In this document: positions 30,639-37,233 of the stretch, piece by piece
Numbering within the stretch: the stretch's first letter is position 1
How the letters are laid out: every line of letters starts with the position of its first letter
Source of the DNA: Bog-473 sp052140165
Lineage (GTDB): Bacteria; Actinomycetota; Acidimicrobiia; Acidimicrobiales; RAAP-2
Assembly: GCA_052140165.1 (NCBI GenBank)
Contig: JBKQUM010000036.1
Span: 48,061 to 112,060 of the forward strand
DNA length: 64,000 bases
Direction: 5' to 3'
The notes under the pieces: generated by a model
The model's input: the letters and a program-made list of their open reading frames with translations, nothing else
Database searches by the model: none
What the model was told of the DNA's origin: nothing
Position numbers and translations under genes: made by a program

Positions 30639-31909
30639 GCCTGACCCGGGCGATGGTGACCCGCACCGCGGGCTTCCTGGACGATCGGCTCTCCCGGCGC
30701 AGCCTGATCAACCGCTCCGCCTTCGTCGGCAGCGCCGTGGCCATCGGCGCCGGCCTCGACCTCGCCCTGCGGCCGGGCACGGCCTACGGCGCCATCTGCG
30801 AGTGCGGCAACTCCGGGTGCGGCTGCGGCAGCACCTGCTGCTCGGGCTTCTCAGAGTTCTGCTGCTCGGTCGCCGGCGCCAATTACTGCCCCGCCAACAC
30901 TGTGATGGGCGGGTGGTGGATGGCGGACAATTCCTCGTACTGCGGCGGCCCGCGCTACTACATGGACTGCAACTCCACCTGTACCTGCGACGCCGGATGC
31001 AGCAACGGCTTCGCCTTCTGCGAGCCGGGCTGCGACCAGACCGGCTGCGGCTGCGGCCCGCAGGGCTGCGACTCCTACCTCACCGGGTGCCTCCAGTTCC
31101 GCTACGGCCAGTGCAACCAGGACGTCCCGTGCATGGGGCGGATCGTGTGCCGCGTCGTCGCCTGCGTGCCCCCCTGGCAGGTGGACCCCTCGTGCACGAC
31201 GGCGGTGGCCGTCGACAACGGGACCGCCGAGCAGAACGAGCCGTGCTGGACGCCGGCGCCGCCCATGCCCCCCTGCGCGTCGCAGGCCACCGGCTGCCAG
31301 GTCGTCGGCCTCGCCGCCAGCCCGGGCGGAGGCGGCTACGCGGTGCTGACGTCCTTCGGGCGGCTGTTCCCCTACGGCACCTTCGCCACCGCGGGCGATG
31401 CGTCCGAGCTACAGCTCGAGGCCCCGATCGTGGCCGTCGCCGCCTGCCCGTCCGGCGGGTACTTCCTCGTGGCCGCCGACGGGGGTATCTTCGACTACGG
31501 CGGCGCACCCTTCTTAGGCTCCATGGGCGGGCAGCACCTCGACGCCCCGATCGTCGGCATGGCGGCCACCCCCAGCGGGCGCGGCTACTGGCTCGTCGGG
31601 GCCGACGGCGGCATCTTCGACTACGGGGACGCCCCGTTCCTCGGCTCCATGGGCGGGCAGCACCTCAACGCCCCGATCGTCGGCATGGCGGGTACTCCGT
31701 CGGGGCGCGGCTACTGGCTCGTCGGGGCCGACGGCGGCATCTTCGACTACGGCGACGCCGCCTTCGACGGGTCGACCGGCGCCATCCACCTCAACATGCC
31801 GGTCGTCGGGATGGCCGCCTTCGGCAGCGACGCCGGCTACTGGCTGGTCGCCCGCGACGGGGGGATCTTCGCCTTCGGCGGCGCGCCGTTCCTGGGGTCA
31901 CCGGCATGA
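30635..31909 (+). CDS. Tat-exported Cys-rich protein (methylamine dehydrogenase light-chain-like) with propeller-type repeats
   Basis: 424 residues. A twin-arginine signal (SRRSLI, Arg21-22, then SAFVGSAVAIGAGLDLAL) shows export in folded form. Residues 54-204 hold 26 cysteines. The block CPANTVMGGWWMADNSSYC with Trp94-Trp95 resembles the region around the first tryptophylquinone Trp of MauA. At the place of the second MauA Trp I read IVCRVVAC; the nearest Trp is 181, so a TTQ cofactor is doubtful. Residues 225-424 form five ~42-residue repeats with a GYWLVGADGGIFDYG core, resembling beta-propeller blades. The domain fusion recalls the MADH light chain joined to a propeller like its heavy chain. 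Function unknown. Confidence 0.62.
   Translation: MSLTRAMVTRTAGFLDDRLSRRSLINRSAFVGSAVAIGAGLDLALRPGTAYGAICECGNSGCGCGSTCCSGFSEFCCSVAGANYCPANTVMGGWWMADNSSYCGGPRYYMDCNSTCTCDAGCSNGFAFCEPGCDQTGCGCGPQGCDSYLTGCLQFRYGQCNQDVPCMGRIVCRVVACVPPWQVDPSCTTAVAVDNGTAEQNEPCWTPAPPMPPCASQATGCQVVGLAASPGGGGYAVLTSFGRLFPYGTFATAGDASELQLEAPIVAVAACPSGGYFLVAADGGIFDYGGAPFLGSMGGQHLDAPIVGMAATPSGRGYWLVGADGGIFDYGDAPFLGSMGGQHLNAPIVGMAGTPSGRGYWLVGADGGIFDYGDAAFDGSTGAIHLNMPVVGMAAFGSDAGYWLVARDGGIFAFGGAPFLGSPA
31307..31906 (+). repeat. Five in-frame ~126-bp repeats
   Basis: Units begin at 31307, 31433, 31556, 31682 and 31808. Spacing is 126 bp except for one 123-bp unit. Each encodes the pattern G-M-A-x-x-P-S-G-x-G-Y-W-L-V-x-x-D-G-G-I-F-x-Y-G-x-A-x-F-x-G-S. 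Units 3 and 4 are nearly identical at the DNA level over more than half their length, which indicates recent duplication or conversion. Confidence 0.85.
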
Positions 31910-32709
31910 CGACGGTCATCGCGGTCTGCGGCGTCGCGGTGGCGGTGGCCGCCGGCGCCCGTTCGACGTGGTCGCCCTGCGGCCTCTCCATGCTGGCCAG
32001 CATCACGCCGCTCGCCGAGCAGGGCCGCGGCCACCGCTACCGCTCGACGGCCGCCTGGTTCGTGCTCGGCGCGGTGGCGGGCGGGGCCTGCCTCGGAGCC
32101 GCCCTGGCCGCCCTGGCCGCCGGGGTGGACGCGGCCGGCGCATCGGCCACCACGCTGGCGGTCCTGGCGTGCGCCGCGTCGCTCGTGGCGGCGGCCGCGG
32201 ACGCCCGGGTGGGCGGCTTCCACCTCCCCGTCCACCGCCGCCAGGTCAACGAGCGGTGGCTGGACCAGTTCCGCCCCTGGGTCTACGGGGCGGGCTTCGG
32301 CTGGCAGATCGGCACCGGCCTCTTCACCTTCATCAAGGCCTCCGCGGTCTACCTGATGATCGTCCTCGCCGCGCTGACGGCCGACCCGGCGCTGGCGCTG
32401 GCCGTGGGCGTCGTGTTCGGGCTGGTACGCGGCCTGGCCGTCCTCCTCGGGCGCCGGATCACCAGCCCGGCGACCCTGGCCGGCTTCCACCGGCGCTTCG
32501 CCGAGCTCGGGCCCGTCGTGCTCGGCGTCGTCGTCGCGGTCGAGGTGGCCGCGGCGCTGCTCCTGGCGTCGCTGGTGTCGCTGTGGGCCGCGCTGGCCGT
32601 GCTCGGGCTCGTGCTCGCCGCCGGCGGCCTGGTCGTCGTGTCGGCGCCGCGCCCGCGTCGGGCGCTGGGTCACCGAACCGCCGGGAGCTCGCTCAGCGCA
32701 CCTCGTTGA
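31906..32709 (+). CDS. CcdA/DsbD-like multi-pass membrane protein
   Basis: 267 residues with about six hydrophobic segments. The N-terminus has the motif STWSPCGLSMLASITPL (Cys25), reminiscent of the SPC-P-x-LP motif in CcdA, which passes electrons across the membrane to extracytoplasmic thioredoxins. A second CcdA cysteine is not obvious; Cys8 and one Cys near the third segment are the alternatives. The ATGA overlap with the Cys-rich gene makes it the last member of the five-gene operon. It probably reduces or oxidises the MauD-like protein. The 3' end overlaps the convergent VOC pseudogene by 17 bp. Confidence 0.6.
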   Translation: MTTVIAVCGVAVAVAAGARSTWSPCGLSMLASITPLAEQGRGHRYRSTAAWFVLGAVAGGACLGAALAALAAGVDAAGASATTLAVLACAASLVAAAADARVGGFHLPVHRRQVNERWLDQFRPWVYGAGFGWQIGTGLFTFIKASAVYLMIVLAALTADPALALAVGVVFGLVRGLAVLLGRRITSPATLAGFHRRFAELGPVVLGVVVAVEVAAALLLASLVSLWAALAVLGLVLAAGGLVVVSAPRPRRALGHRTAGSSLSAPR

Positions 32710-33111
32710 TGCGGATCACGTTGCCCGCCGGATCGCGGAACGCGCAGTCGCGGACCCGTACGGCTGCTCGGTCGGCTCCTGGATGACCTCGGCGCCGCTG
32801 GCGCGCATTCGTGCGAACGTCCCGTCGAGGTCGTCGGTGGCCAACAGGATCCAGCCGTAGGTGCCCTTGGCCATCATCTCGGCGATGGTGCGACGCTCGT
32901 CGTCGGTGATGCCGGGGTCGGTGGCCGGCAGGGCCAGGAGGATCGACGTGCTCGGCTGAGCCGGTGGGCCGACCGTGATCGAGCGCATCGTGCCGGATCC
33001 GACGTCGCTGCGGACCTCGAAGCCGAGCGCGTCGCGGAAGAAGGCGACGGAGGCCTCCGGATCGTCGTGCGGGAGGAAGCTCGCGTGAATGGTGACGTCC
33101 ATGACGGTCAT
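32693..33111 (-). pseudogene. VOC family (glyoxalase-like) protein, frameshifted near its 3' end
   Basis: The frame from the ATG at 33111 reads MTVMDVTIHASFLPHDDPEASVAFFRDALGFEV ... GAEVIQEPTEQPYG and then ends in out-of-frame residues. In the adjacent frame the missing end is intact: VRDCAFRDPAGNVIRINEVR followed by TGA at 32693-32695. The two halves meet at a run of three C near 32755-32757, so one base appears lost. The protein would be a vicinal-oxygen-chelate dioxygenase/bleomycin-resistance-like protein. It could be a real mutation or a sequencing error. Confidence 0.75.
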
Positions 33112-33254
33112 GCTAAAAAATGCGCGTCCGCACGGATCGCTTCTCGATTCCTGATCGGTCTGGTCACCTGCTTCGCCAGGCATGGCGGCACCCCCGACGC
33201 AGCAACGCCATGGCGCGCTCGATGCGCCGCGTCATCAAGTAGCCGTACGGCGGC
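33108..33254 (-). pseudogene. AraC family regulator remnant (internal deletion)
   Basis: On the minus strand one frame encodes YGYLMTRRIERAMALLRRG, the usual first helix of the AraC DNA-binding domain. It is followed without the rest of the domain by another frame reading GVPPCLAKQVTRPIRNREAI, which looks like an AraC C-terminal tail. That tail stops at a TGA overlapping the VOC start as ATGA. AraC-VOC pairs of this kind are common in Actinobacteria. Here only the edges of the regulator survive, and the junction lies in a GC run around 33190-33197. Confidence 0.6.
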
Positions 33255-33261
33255 CCGCGTC

Positions 33262-33666
33262 CTAGCCGCCCATGTCGACCGCGTTGACGCGCACGGGGAC
33301 GATCCGCACGACAACGCGGCGGTCGCCCGGCCCGTCGTGCTCGCGCAGGTCGGCGCCGCCGTACTTGGCCCCGACCTTGTCGGCGAACACGTAGTCGTCG
33401 TCGGGCGTCACGTCGGCCGTGCCGCGGATCTCGAGGTAGCGGTACGGGTTGGCGAGGTCGAGAATGAACAGGGTGCACGCGGGCTCGGTCTGGAGGTTCC
33501 TGGTCTTCTGCCGTGCCGAGTTGAGCGAGATCGCGACCTGGTCGCCCTCGGCCAGGAACCACACCTCGGACACCTGCGGGAAGCCGTCCTCGCCCACCGT
33601 GGCCAGGGTGGCCACCTGGGCCTCGAGGAGGTCCCGGTGGCTCTCGGGTATGCGGTCGTGTGCCAT
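33262..33666 (-). CDS. Pyridoxamine 5'-phosphate oxidase family protein
   Basis: 134 residues from MAHDRIPESHRDLLEAQVATLATVGEDGFPQVSEVWFL. It is a short split-barrel PPOX protein with the cofactor-binding block SLNSARQKTRNLQTEPACTLFILDLANPYRYLEIRG, resembling actinobacterial F420- or flavin-binding TIGR03618 proteins. The longer upstream frame is low-complexity and was trimmed. It is a second, distinct member besides 9815-10315. It ends just downstream of the AraC remnant. Confidence 0.8.
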   Translation of the reverse strand: MAHDRIPESHRDLLEAQVATLATVGEDGFPQVSEVWFLAEGDQVAISLNSARQKTRNLQTEPACTLFILDLANPYRYLEIRGTADVTPDDDYVFADKVGAKYGGADLREHDGPGDRRVVVRIVPVRVNAVDMGG

Positions 33667-33716
33667 GGGGGTAGGTATACCCGCCGCCGGCCCGCGCACT
33701 CGCGGGCCCCGCCCCG

Positions 33717-35108
33717 CTACACGCCCCGGTGGTTCTCGAAGCGCGCGTACTGCTTGAGGAACAGCAGGTTGGCCTTCCCGGTCGGCCCGTTGCGGTGCTT
33801 GGCCACCTCGATGAGCGCGTCGTCGGCGCGGTCGATCGGCACCTCGTCGTTGTACTCGGACTCGCGGTAGATGAAGAGGACGACGTCGGCGTCCTGCTCG
33901 AGCGACCCCGACTCGCGCAGGTCCGACAGCTGCGGCGTCTTGTCCTGGCGGGACTCGAGGTTCCGGGACAGCTGGGAGAGGGCGACGACGGGCACCTCGA
34001 GCTCGCGGGCCAGGATCTTGAGGCCGCGGCTGATCTCGGCGACCTCGGTCTGGCGGTTCTCCGCCCGGCCCCGCCCCGTCATCAGCTGCAGGTAGTCGAC
34101 GACGACGATGCCGAGGTCACCCTCGGACTTCTTGAGCCGCCGCGCCCGGGCCCGGATGTCCATGACCGTCACGTTCGGGTTGTCGTCGATGAAGATCGGC
34201 GCGCCGGACAGCCGGGTGACCGCCATCCCGATCTTGCTCCAGTCCTGGGTCCGGATCCGACCCGTCTGCAGGCTCTGCCCGTTCACCTCGGCCTCCGAGG
34301 CCAGGAGGCGCTGGGTCAGCTCGAGGTGGCCCATCTCGAGCGAGAAGAGCAGCGCCGGGCGCTGCACCTGGAGCCCCACGTTGGCCAGGACGCCCAACGC
34401 GAAGCTCGTCTTGCCCATGCCCGGGCGGGCGCCGACGATGTTGAGCGAGGAGGGCTGGAAGCCGAGCAGGATCCGGTCCAGCTCGTGGTAGCCCGTGGCC
34501 ACGCCGGTGATGTGCGAGCCCCGCTGGCCCAGCTCCTCTATCCGGTCCAGCCCTGCGCCCAGCAGCTCGTGCAGCGGCCGCATGGTGTCGGCCGTGCGCC
34601 GCTCACCGACGTTGAAGACCATCTGCTCCGCCTCGTCCACCGCCGCCTTCACGTCCTCGGGGACCGAGTAGCCGATGTCGGCGATCTCGCCCGCCACGCC
34701 GATGAGCTTGCGCAGCAGCGCGTGCTCCTCGACGATCTCGGCGTAGTGCCGCGCGTTGGCGATCGAGGGCGTGTTGGCCTGCAGCGAGATGAAGATCGAG
34801 GGGTCACCGACCGCCTCGAGCACCCCCGAGCGCTTGAGCTCGTCGGTGACGGTCACCGCGTCGATCGCCTCGCCCCGCTCCATGAGGGCCCGGATCGCCC
34901 CGAAGATGTGGCCGTGGGCCGGCTTGTAGAAGTCCGCGCCCGAGCAGCGCTCGATCCCTACCGACGCCGCGTCGTTGGAGAGCAGCATCGCCCCCAGCAG
35001 CGACTCCTCGGCCTCGAGGTCGTGCGGCGGCACGCGGGCACCCGACGGAACGGGTGGGGGTGCGGCACGGAGCGGGCGGGGGCGGGTGTCGTCGAAGGCT
35101 TGGACCAC
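33717..35108 (-). CDS. dnaB: Replicative DNA helicase DnaB
   Basis: 463 residues if started at the GTG at 35108. The N-terminal domain (PPHDLEAEESLLGAMLLSNDA) and RecA-like helicase domain are complete: Walker A GARPGMGKTSFA, Walker B VVVDYLQLM, and SQLSRNLESR with the arginine-finger region. No intein is present. It is the last gene of the rpsF-ssb-rpsR-rplI-dnaB cluster, separated from rplI by 204 bp containing a DnaA box. The SD spacing to this GTG is short, so the start is uncertain by a few dozen codons. Loading is probably by the DciA homologue at 60.1 kb. Confidence 0.93.
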   Translation of the reverse strand: MVQAFDDTRPRPLRAAPPPVPSGARVPPHDLEAEESLLGAMLLSNDAASVGIERCSGADFYKPAHGHIFGAIRALMERGEAIDAVTVTDELKRSGVLEAVGDPSIFISLQANTPSIANARHYAEIVEEHALLRKLIGVAGEIADIGYSVPEDVKAAVDEAEQMVFNVGERRTADTMRPLHELLGAGLDRIEELGQRGSHITGVATGYHELDRILLGFQPSSLNIVGARPGMGKTSFALGVLANVGLQVQRPALLFSLEMGHLELTQRLLASEAEVNGQSLQTGRIRTQDWSKIGMAVTRLSGAPIFIDDNPNVTVMDIRARARRLKKSEGDLGIVVVDYLQLMTGRGRAENRQTEVAEISRGLKILARELEVPVVALSQLSRNLESRQDKTPQLSDLRESGSLEQDADVVLFIYRESEYNDEVPIDRADDALIEVAKHRNGPTGKANLLFLKQYARFENHRGV

Positions 35109-35180
35109 GGCTCCCCTACTGTGGTCGCTGGAGCCTGGGGACCATAAGGCCCCAATAGGTGTGGGTAAGGCGCCCGGGCG

Positions 35181-35189
35181 TGTGGATAA
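35181..35189 (-). promoter_or_regulatory. DnaA box upstream of dnaB
   Basis: TGTGGATAA on the plus strand is the exact complement of TTATCCACA, the consensus DnaA box. A weaker match TGTGGATCG lies at 35213-35221. It is 73 bp upstream of the dnaB start, so DnaA may regulate dnaB transcription (inference). Confidence 0.55.
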
Positions 35190-35245
35190 GCGGTGCACGA
35201 GCACCCACCCGCTGTGGATCGTGGAGCGCCGTGGCCTTCTCGTTC

Positions 35246-35270
35246 AATTGCACCGCACCATGGTGCAATT
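35246..35270. terminator. Inverted repeat between rplI and dnaB
   Basis: AATTGCACC / GGTGCAATT, a perfect 9-bp stem with a 7-nt spacer, 43 bp beyond the rplI stop. It could end the ribosomal transcript or be an operator for dnaB. No T-run follows. Confidence 0.45.
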
Positions 35271-35312
35271 CAGCTGCGACGCGGCCCGCGGATACCCGGC
35301 CCCACCTGCCGC

Positions 35313-35762
35313 TCAGGTCGCGGCGCTGACCTCCACCGTCACCACCGTGGCGACGTCGGCGAACAGCTCCACCGTCACGTCGAAGCTCCCGGTCTCCTTG
35401 ATGTGCTCGGGCAGCACGATGTGCCGGCGGTCCACCTCGACACCCTTCGCCGCCCGAATGGCGTCGGCCACGTCGGCCGGCCCGATGGAGCCGAAGAGCC
35501 GCCCGCCGCCGGCCGCCCGGGCGCTGATCGGGATCACGGCGCCGGCCAGCAGGGTGGCCTGGGCCTCGGCCGCCGTCCGGTCCTGGGCCTCGCGCAGGTC
35601 GCGGCCCCGGCGCATCAGCTCGGCCTGGCCCTCCACGCCCTCGGTGGCGACGATGGCACGACCGTCGGGAAGCAGGAAGTTGCGGGCGAAGCCGCCCGCC
35701 ACCTTCACGATGTCCCCCCGCCGGCCGACACCGGCGATGTCGTCTCTGAGCAGGACCTTCAT
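35313..35762 (-). CDS. rplI: 50S ribosomal protein L9
   Basis: 149 residues, standard length. The N-terminal signature MKVLLRDDIAGVGRRGDIVKVAGGFARNFLLPDGRAIVAT is unmistakable, with the long connecting helix and C-terminal domain (RLFGSIGPADVADAI) present. L9 binds 23S rRNA at the base of the L1 stalk. Its ATG overlaps the rpsR stop (ATGA). Confidence 0.97.
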   Translation of the reverse strand: MKVLLRDDIAGVGRRGDIVKVAGGFARNFLLPDGRAIVATEGVEGQAELMRRGRDLREAQDRTAAEAQATLLAGAVIPISARAAGGGRLFGSIGPADVADAIRAAKGVEVDRRHIVLPEHIKETGSFDVTVELFADVATVVTVEVSAAT

Positions 35763-36304
35763 GCGTCCGCTCCCGCCGAGTCGGGTTCGACGACGACCTC
35801 GACCACCGCCCCCGCCTCGGCGTCCGCCACGGCTTCGTCGACGATGGCCAGCGCCTCGGCGACGGCGACGTCGGCGTCGGCACTGGCGTCGGCACTGGCG
35901 TCGGCACTGGCCTCAGCCGCGGCAGCCGCCGATGGAGCCGGCCCGCGGCGCGCCTCGGCGGCCATGGAGTCACCCAGCGTCCGCTCGCCCCGGTCCCGGC
36001 CGCCACCGCGCCCACCCGGGCGCTCCGTGACGGTGCGCTGGGTGTAGGGCAGCAGCACGAGCTCGCGCGCCGTCTTGATGGCCATGGCCAGCGCCCGCTG
36101 GTGCTGGGCGCAGTTGCCGGTGACCCGGCGCGAGCGGATCTTGCCGCGGTCGCTCATGTACTTGCGCAGCATGGGCACGTCCTTGTAGTCCACCCACTCG
36201 ACCTTGTCCCGGCACAGCGCACAGGGCTTCTTCTTGACCCGGCGGCCGAGATCCTTGGGGGCGCGTCGCGCCGCCGTCCCGCCGCGTTGGTTGTTGCGTG
36301 CCAT
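35759..36304 (-). CDS. rpsR: 30S ribosomal protein S18 with long acidic C-terminal extension
   Basis: 181 residues, about twice the usual 75-95. Residues 1-85 are ordinary S18 (KKKPCALCRDKVEWVDYKDVPMLRKYMSDRGKIRSRRVTGNCAQHQRALAMAIKTARELVLLPYT). The rest is first Arg/Gly-rich, then Ala/Asp/Glu-rich (ASADASADASADADVAVAEALAIVDE), encoded partly by a 12-bp tandem repeat. There is no internal stop, and the frame ends in an ATGA overlap with rplI, so the extension is probably real. The ATG overlaps the ssb stop (TGATG). Confidence 0.93.
   Translation of the reverse strand: MARNNQRGGTAARRAPKDLGRRVKKKPCALCRDKVEWVDYKDVPMLRKYMSDRGKIRSRRVTGNCAQHQRALAMAIKTARELVLLPYTQRTVTERPGGRGGGRDRGERTLGDSMAAEARRGPAPSAAAAAEASADASADASADADVAVAEALAIVDEAVADAEAGAVVEVVVEPDSAGADA
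35876..35911. repeat. 12-bp tandem repeat (3 copies) in the rpsR tail
   Basis: Three perfect copies of GTCGGCACTGGC on the plus strand, encoding Ala-Ser-Ala-Asp on the minus strand within the acidic C-terminal extension of S18. Copy-number change would alter the tail in four-residue steps. Confidence 0.85.
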
Positions 36305-36795
36305 CAGAAGGGCTCCTCGTCGAATCCGTAGCCGCCGCCGGCATCGGCCGCGGGCTGTGGTTGTGGTTGTGGTTGTGGTGCGGGCGCCGCCGGACGGCCG
36401 CCACCGCGCGGTCCTCCGTCGCCGGGGCCCCGGCGCTCGTTCTTCGTGATCTGCGCGGTCGCCCAGCGCAGCGACGGGCCGACCTCGTCCGCCACGACCT
36501 CGACCTTGGAGCGCCGGTCGCCCTCCTGGGTCTCCCAGCTGCGCTGCTCGAGCCGGCCGGCCACCATGACCCGCGCGCCGCGGGTGATGGTCTCGCTCAC
36601 GTTCTCGGCCATCTCGCGCCAGCACACCACGTCGAAGAAGGAGGTCGCCTCCTCCCACTCCTGGGTCTGACGGTTCTGCCAGCGCCGGTTGACCGCCAGC
36701 CCGAAGGTGACGTTGGCCTGACCGGTGTTGGTGAACCGCAGCTCGGGGTCACGGGTGACGTTCCCCACGAGCGTGACGCTGTTGTCTGACGCCAT
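36304..36795 (-). CDS. ssb: Single-stranded DNA-binding protein
   Basis: 163 residues. OB-fold N-terminus (NSVTLVGNVTRDPELRFTNTGQANVTFGLAVNRRW, FFDVVCWREMAENVSETITRGARVMVAGRLEQRSWET) followed by a Gly/Pro/Gln linker (alternating PQ) and the acidic protein-interaction tip DEEPF. It is the replication and repair SSB. The placement between rpsF and rpsR is the standard bacterial arrangement. Confidence 0.96.
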   Translation of the reverse strand: MASDNSVTLVGNVTRDPELRFTNTGQANVTFGLAVNRRWQNRQTQEWEEATSFFDVVCWREMAENVSETITRGARVMVAGRLEQRSWETQEGDRRSKVEVVADEVGPSLRWATAQITKNERRGPGDGGPRGGGRPAAPAPQPQPQPQPAADAGGGYGFDEEPF

Positions 36796-36816
36796 GTCTG
36801 CTCCTCTCGCGGCCGG

Positions 36817-37131
36817 TCAGCCGGCCGTCGCCGCGGCGACCGCTTTGTCGGGAAGGCGTACGACCTTGTGGCGCACGACCTCGTCGGCCAGGCCGAGCAT
36901 GCGGTCGAGGGCGGCCACCGTCTCGGGCTCGGCGGTGAATTCCACCACCACGTAGTACCCCTCGCGCTTGTGGTTGACCTCGTAGGCGAAGGTGCGCTTC
37001 CCCCAGCGGTCGATGGCACCCGGGTTGCCCCCCGTGGTGCGGATGACCTCGAGTGCCTGGTCGAGCACGCCCTGAATGACGGTGGGCTCCGTGGTGGCCT
37101 CGAAGATGGCCATGACTTCGTAAGGCCGCAT
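36817..37131 (-). CDS. rpsF: 30S ribosomal protein S6
   Basis: 104 residues, standard length and sequence (MRPYEVMAIFEATTEPTVIQGVLDQALEVIRTTGGN, WGKRTFAYEVNHKREGYYVVVEF). S6 pairs with S18 on the 30S platform. It is the first gene of the rpsF-ssb-rpsR-rplI(-dnaB) operon, 21 bp before ssb. Confidence 0.96.
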   Translation of the reverse strand: MRPYEVMAIFEATTEPTVIQGVLDQALEVIRTTGGNPGAIDRWGKRTFAYEVNHKREGYYVVVEFTAEPETVAALDRMLGLADEVVRHKVVRLPDKAVAAATAG

Positions 37132-37233
37132 AGGCGGCGTACCTCCCTCTGGACCGGGCAGTGCCCGGGCCCCTGACGGTCAGGAGCAGGGTCTGTTGCG
37201 GGGAGCCATCCTAGCCGTGCCCGGCCGGGGGCG

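Noticed and set aside
31307..31906. Regular 126-bp repeats considered as a CRISPR or satellite array
   Set aside because: The units are in frame within a Tat-exported protein and encode conserved blade-like motifs. There are no spacers and no cas genes.
35246..35270. Inverted repeat considered as part of a tRNA or small RNA gene
   Set aside because: No cloverleaf arms, T-loop or CCA-adjacent sequence; only a simple stem.
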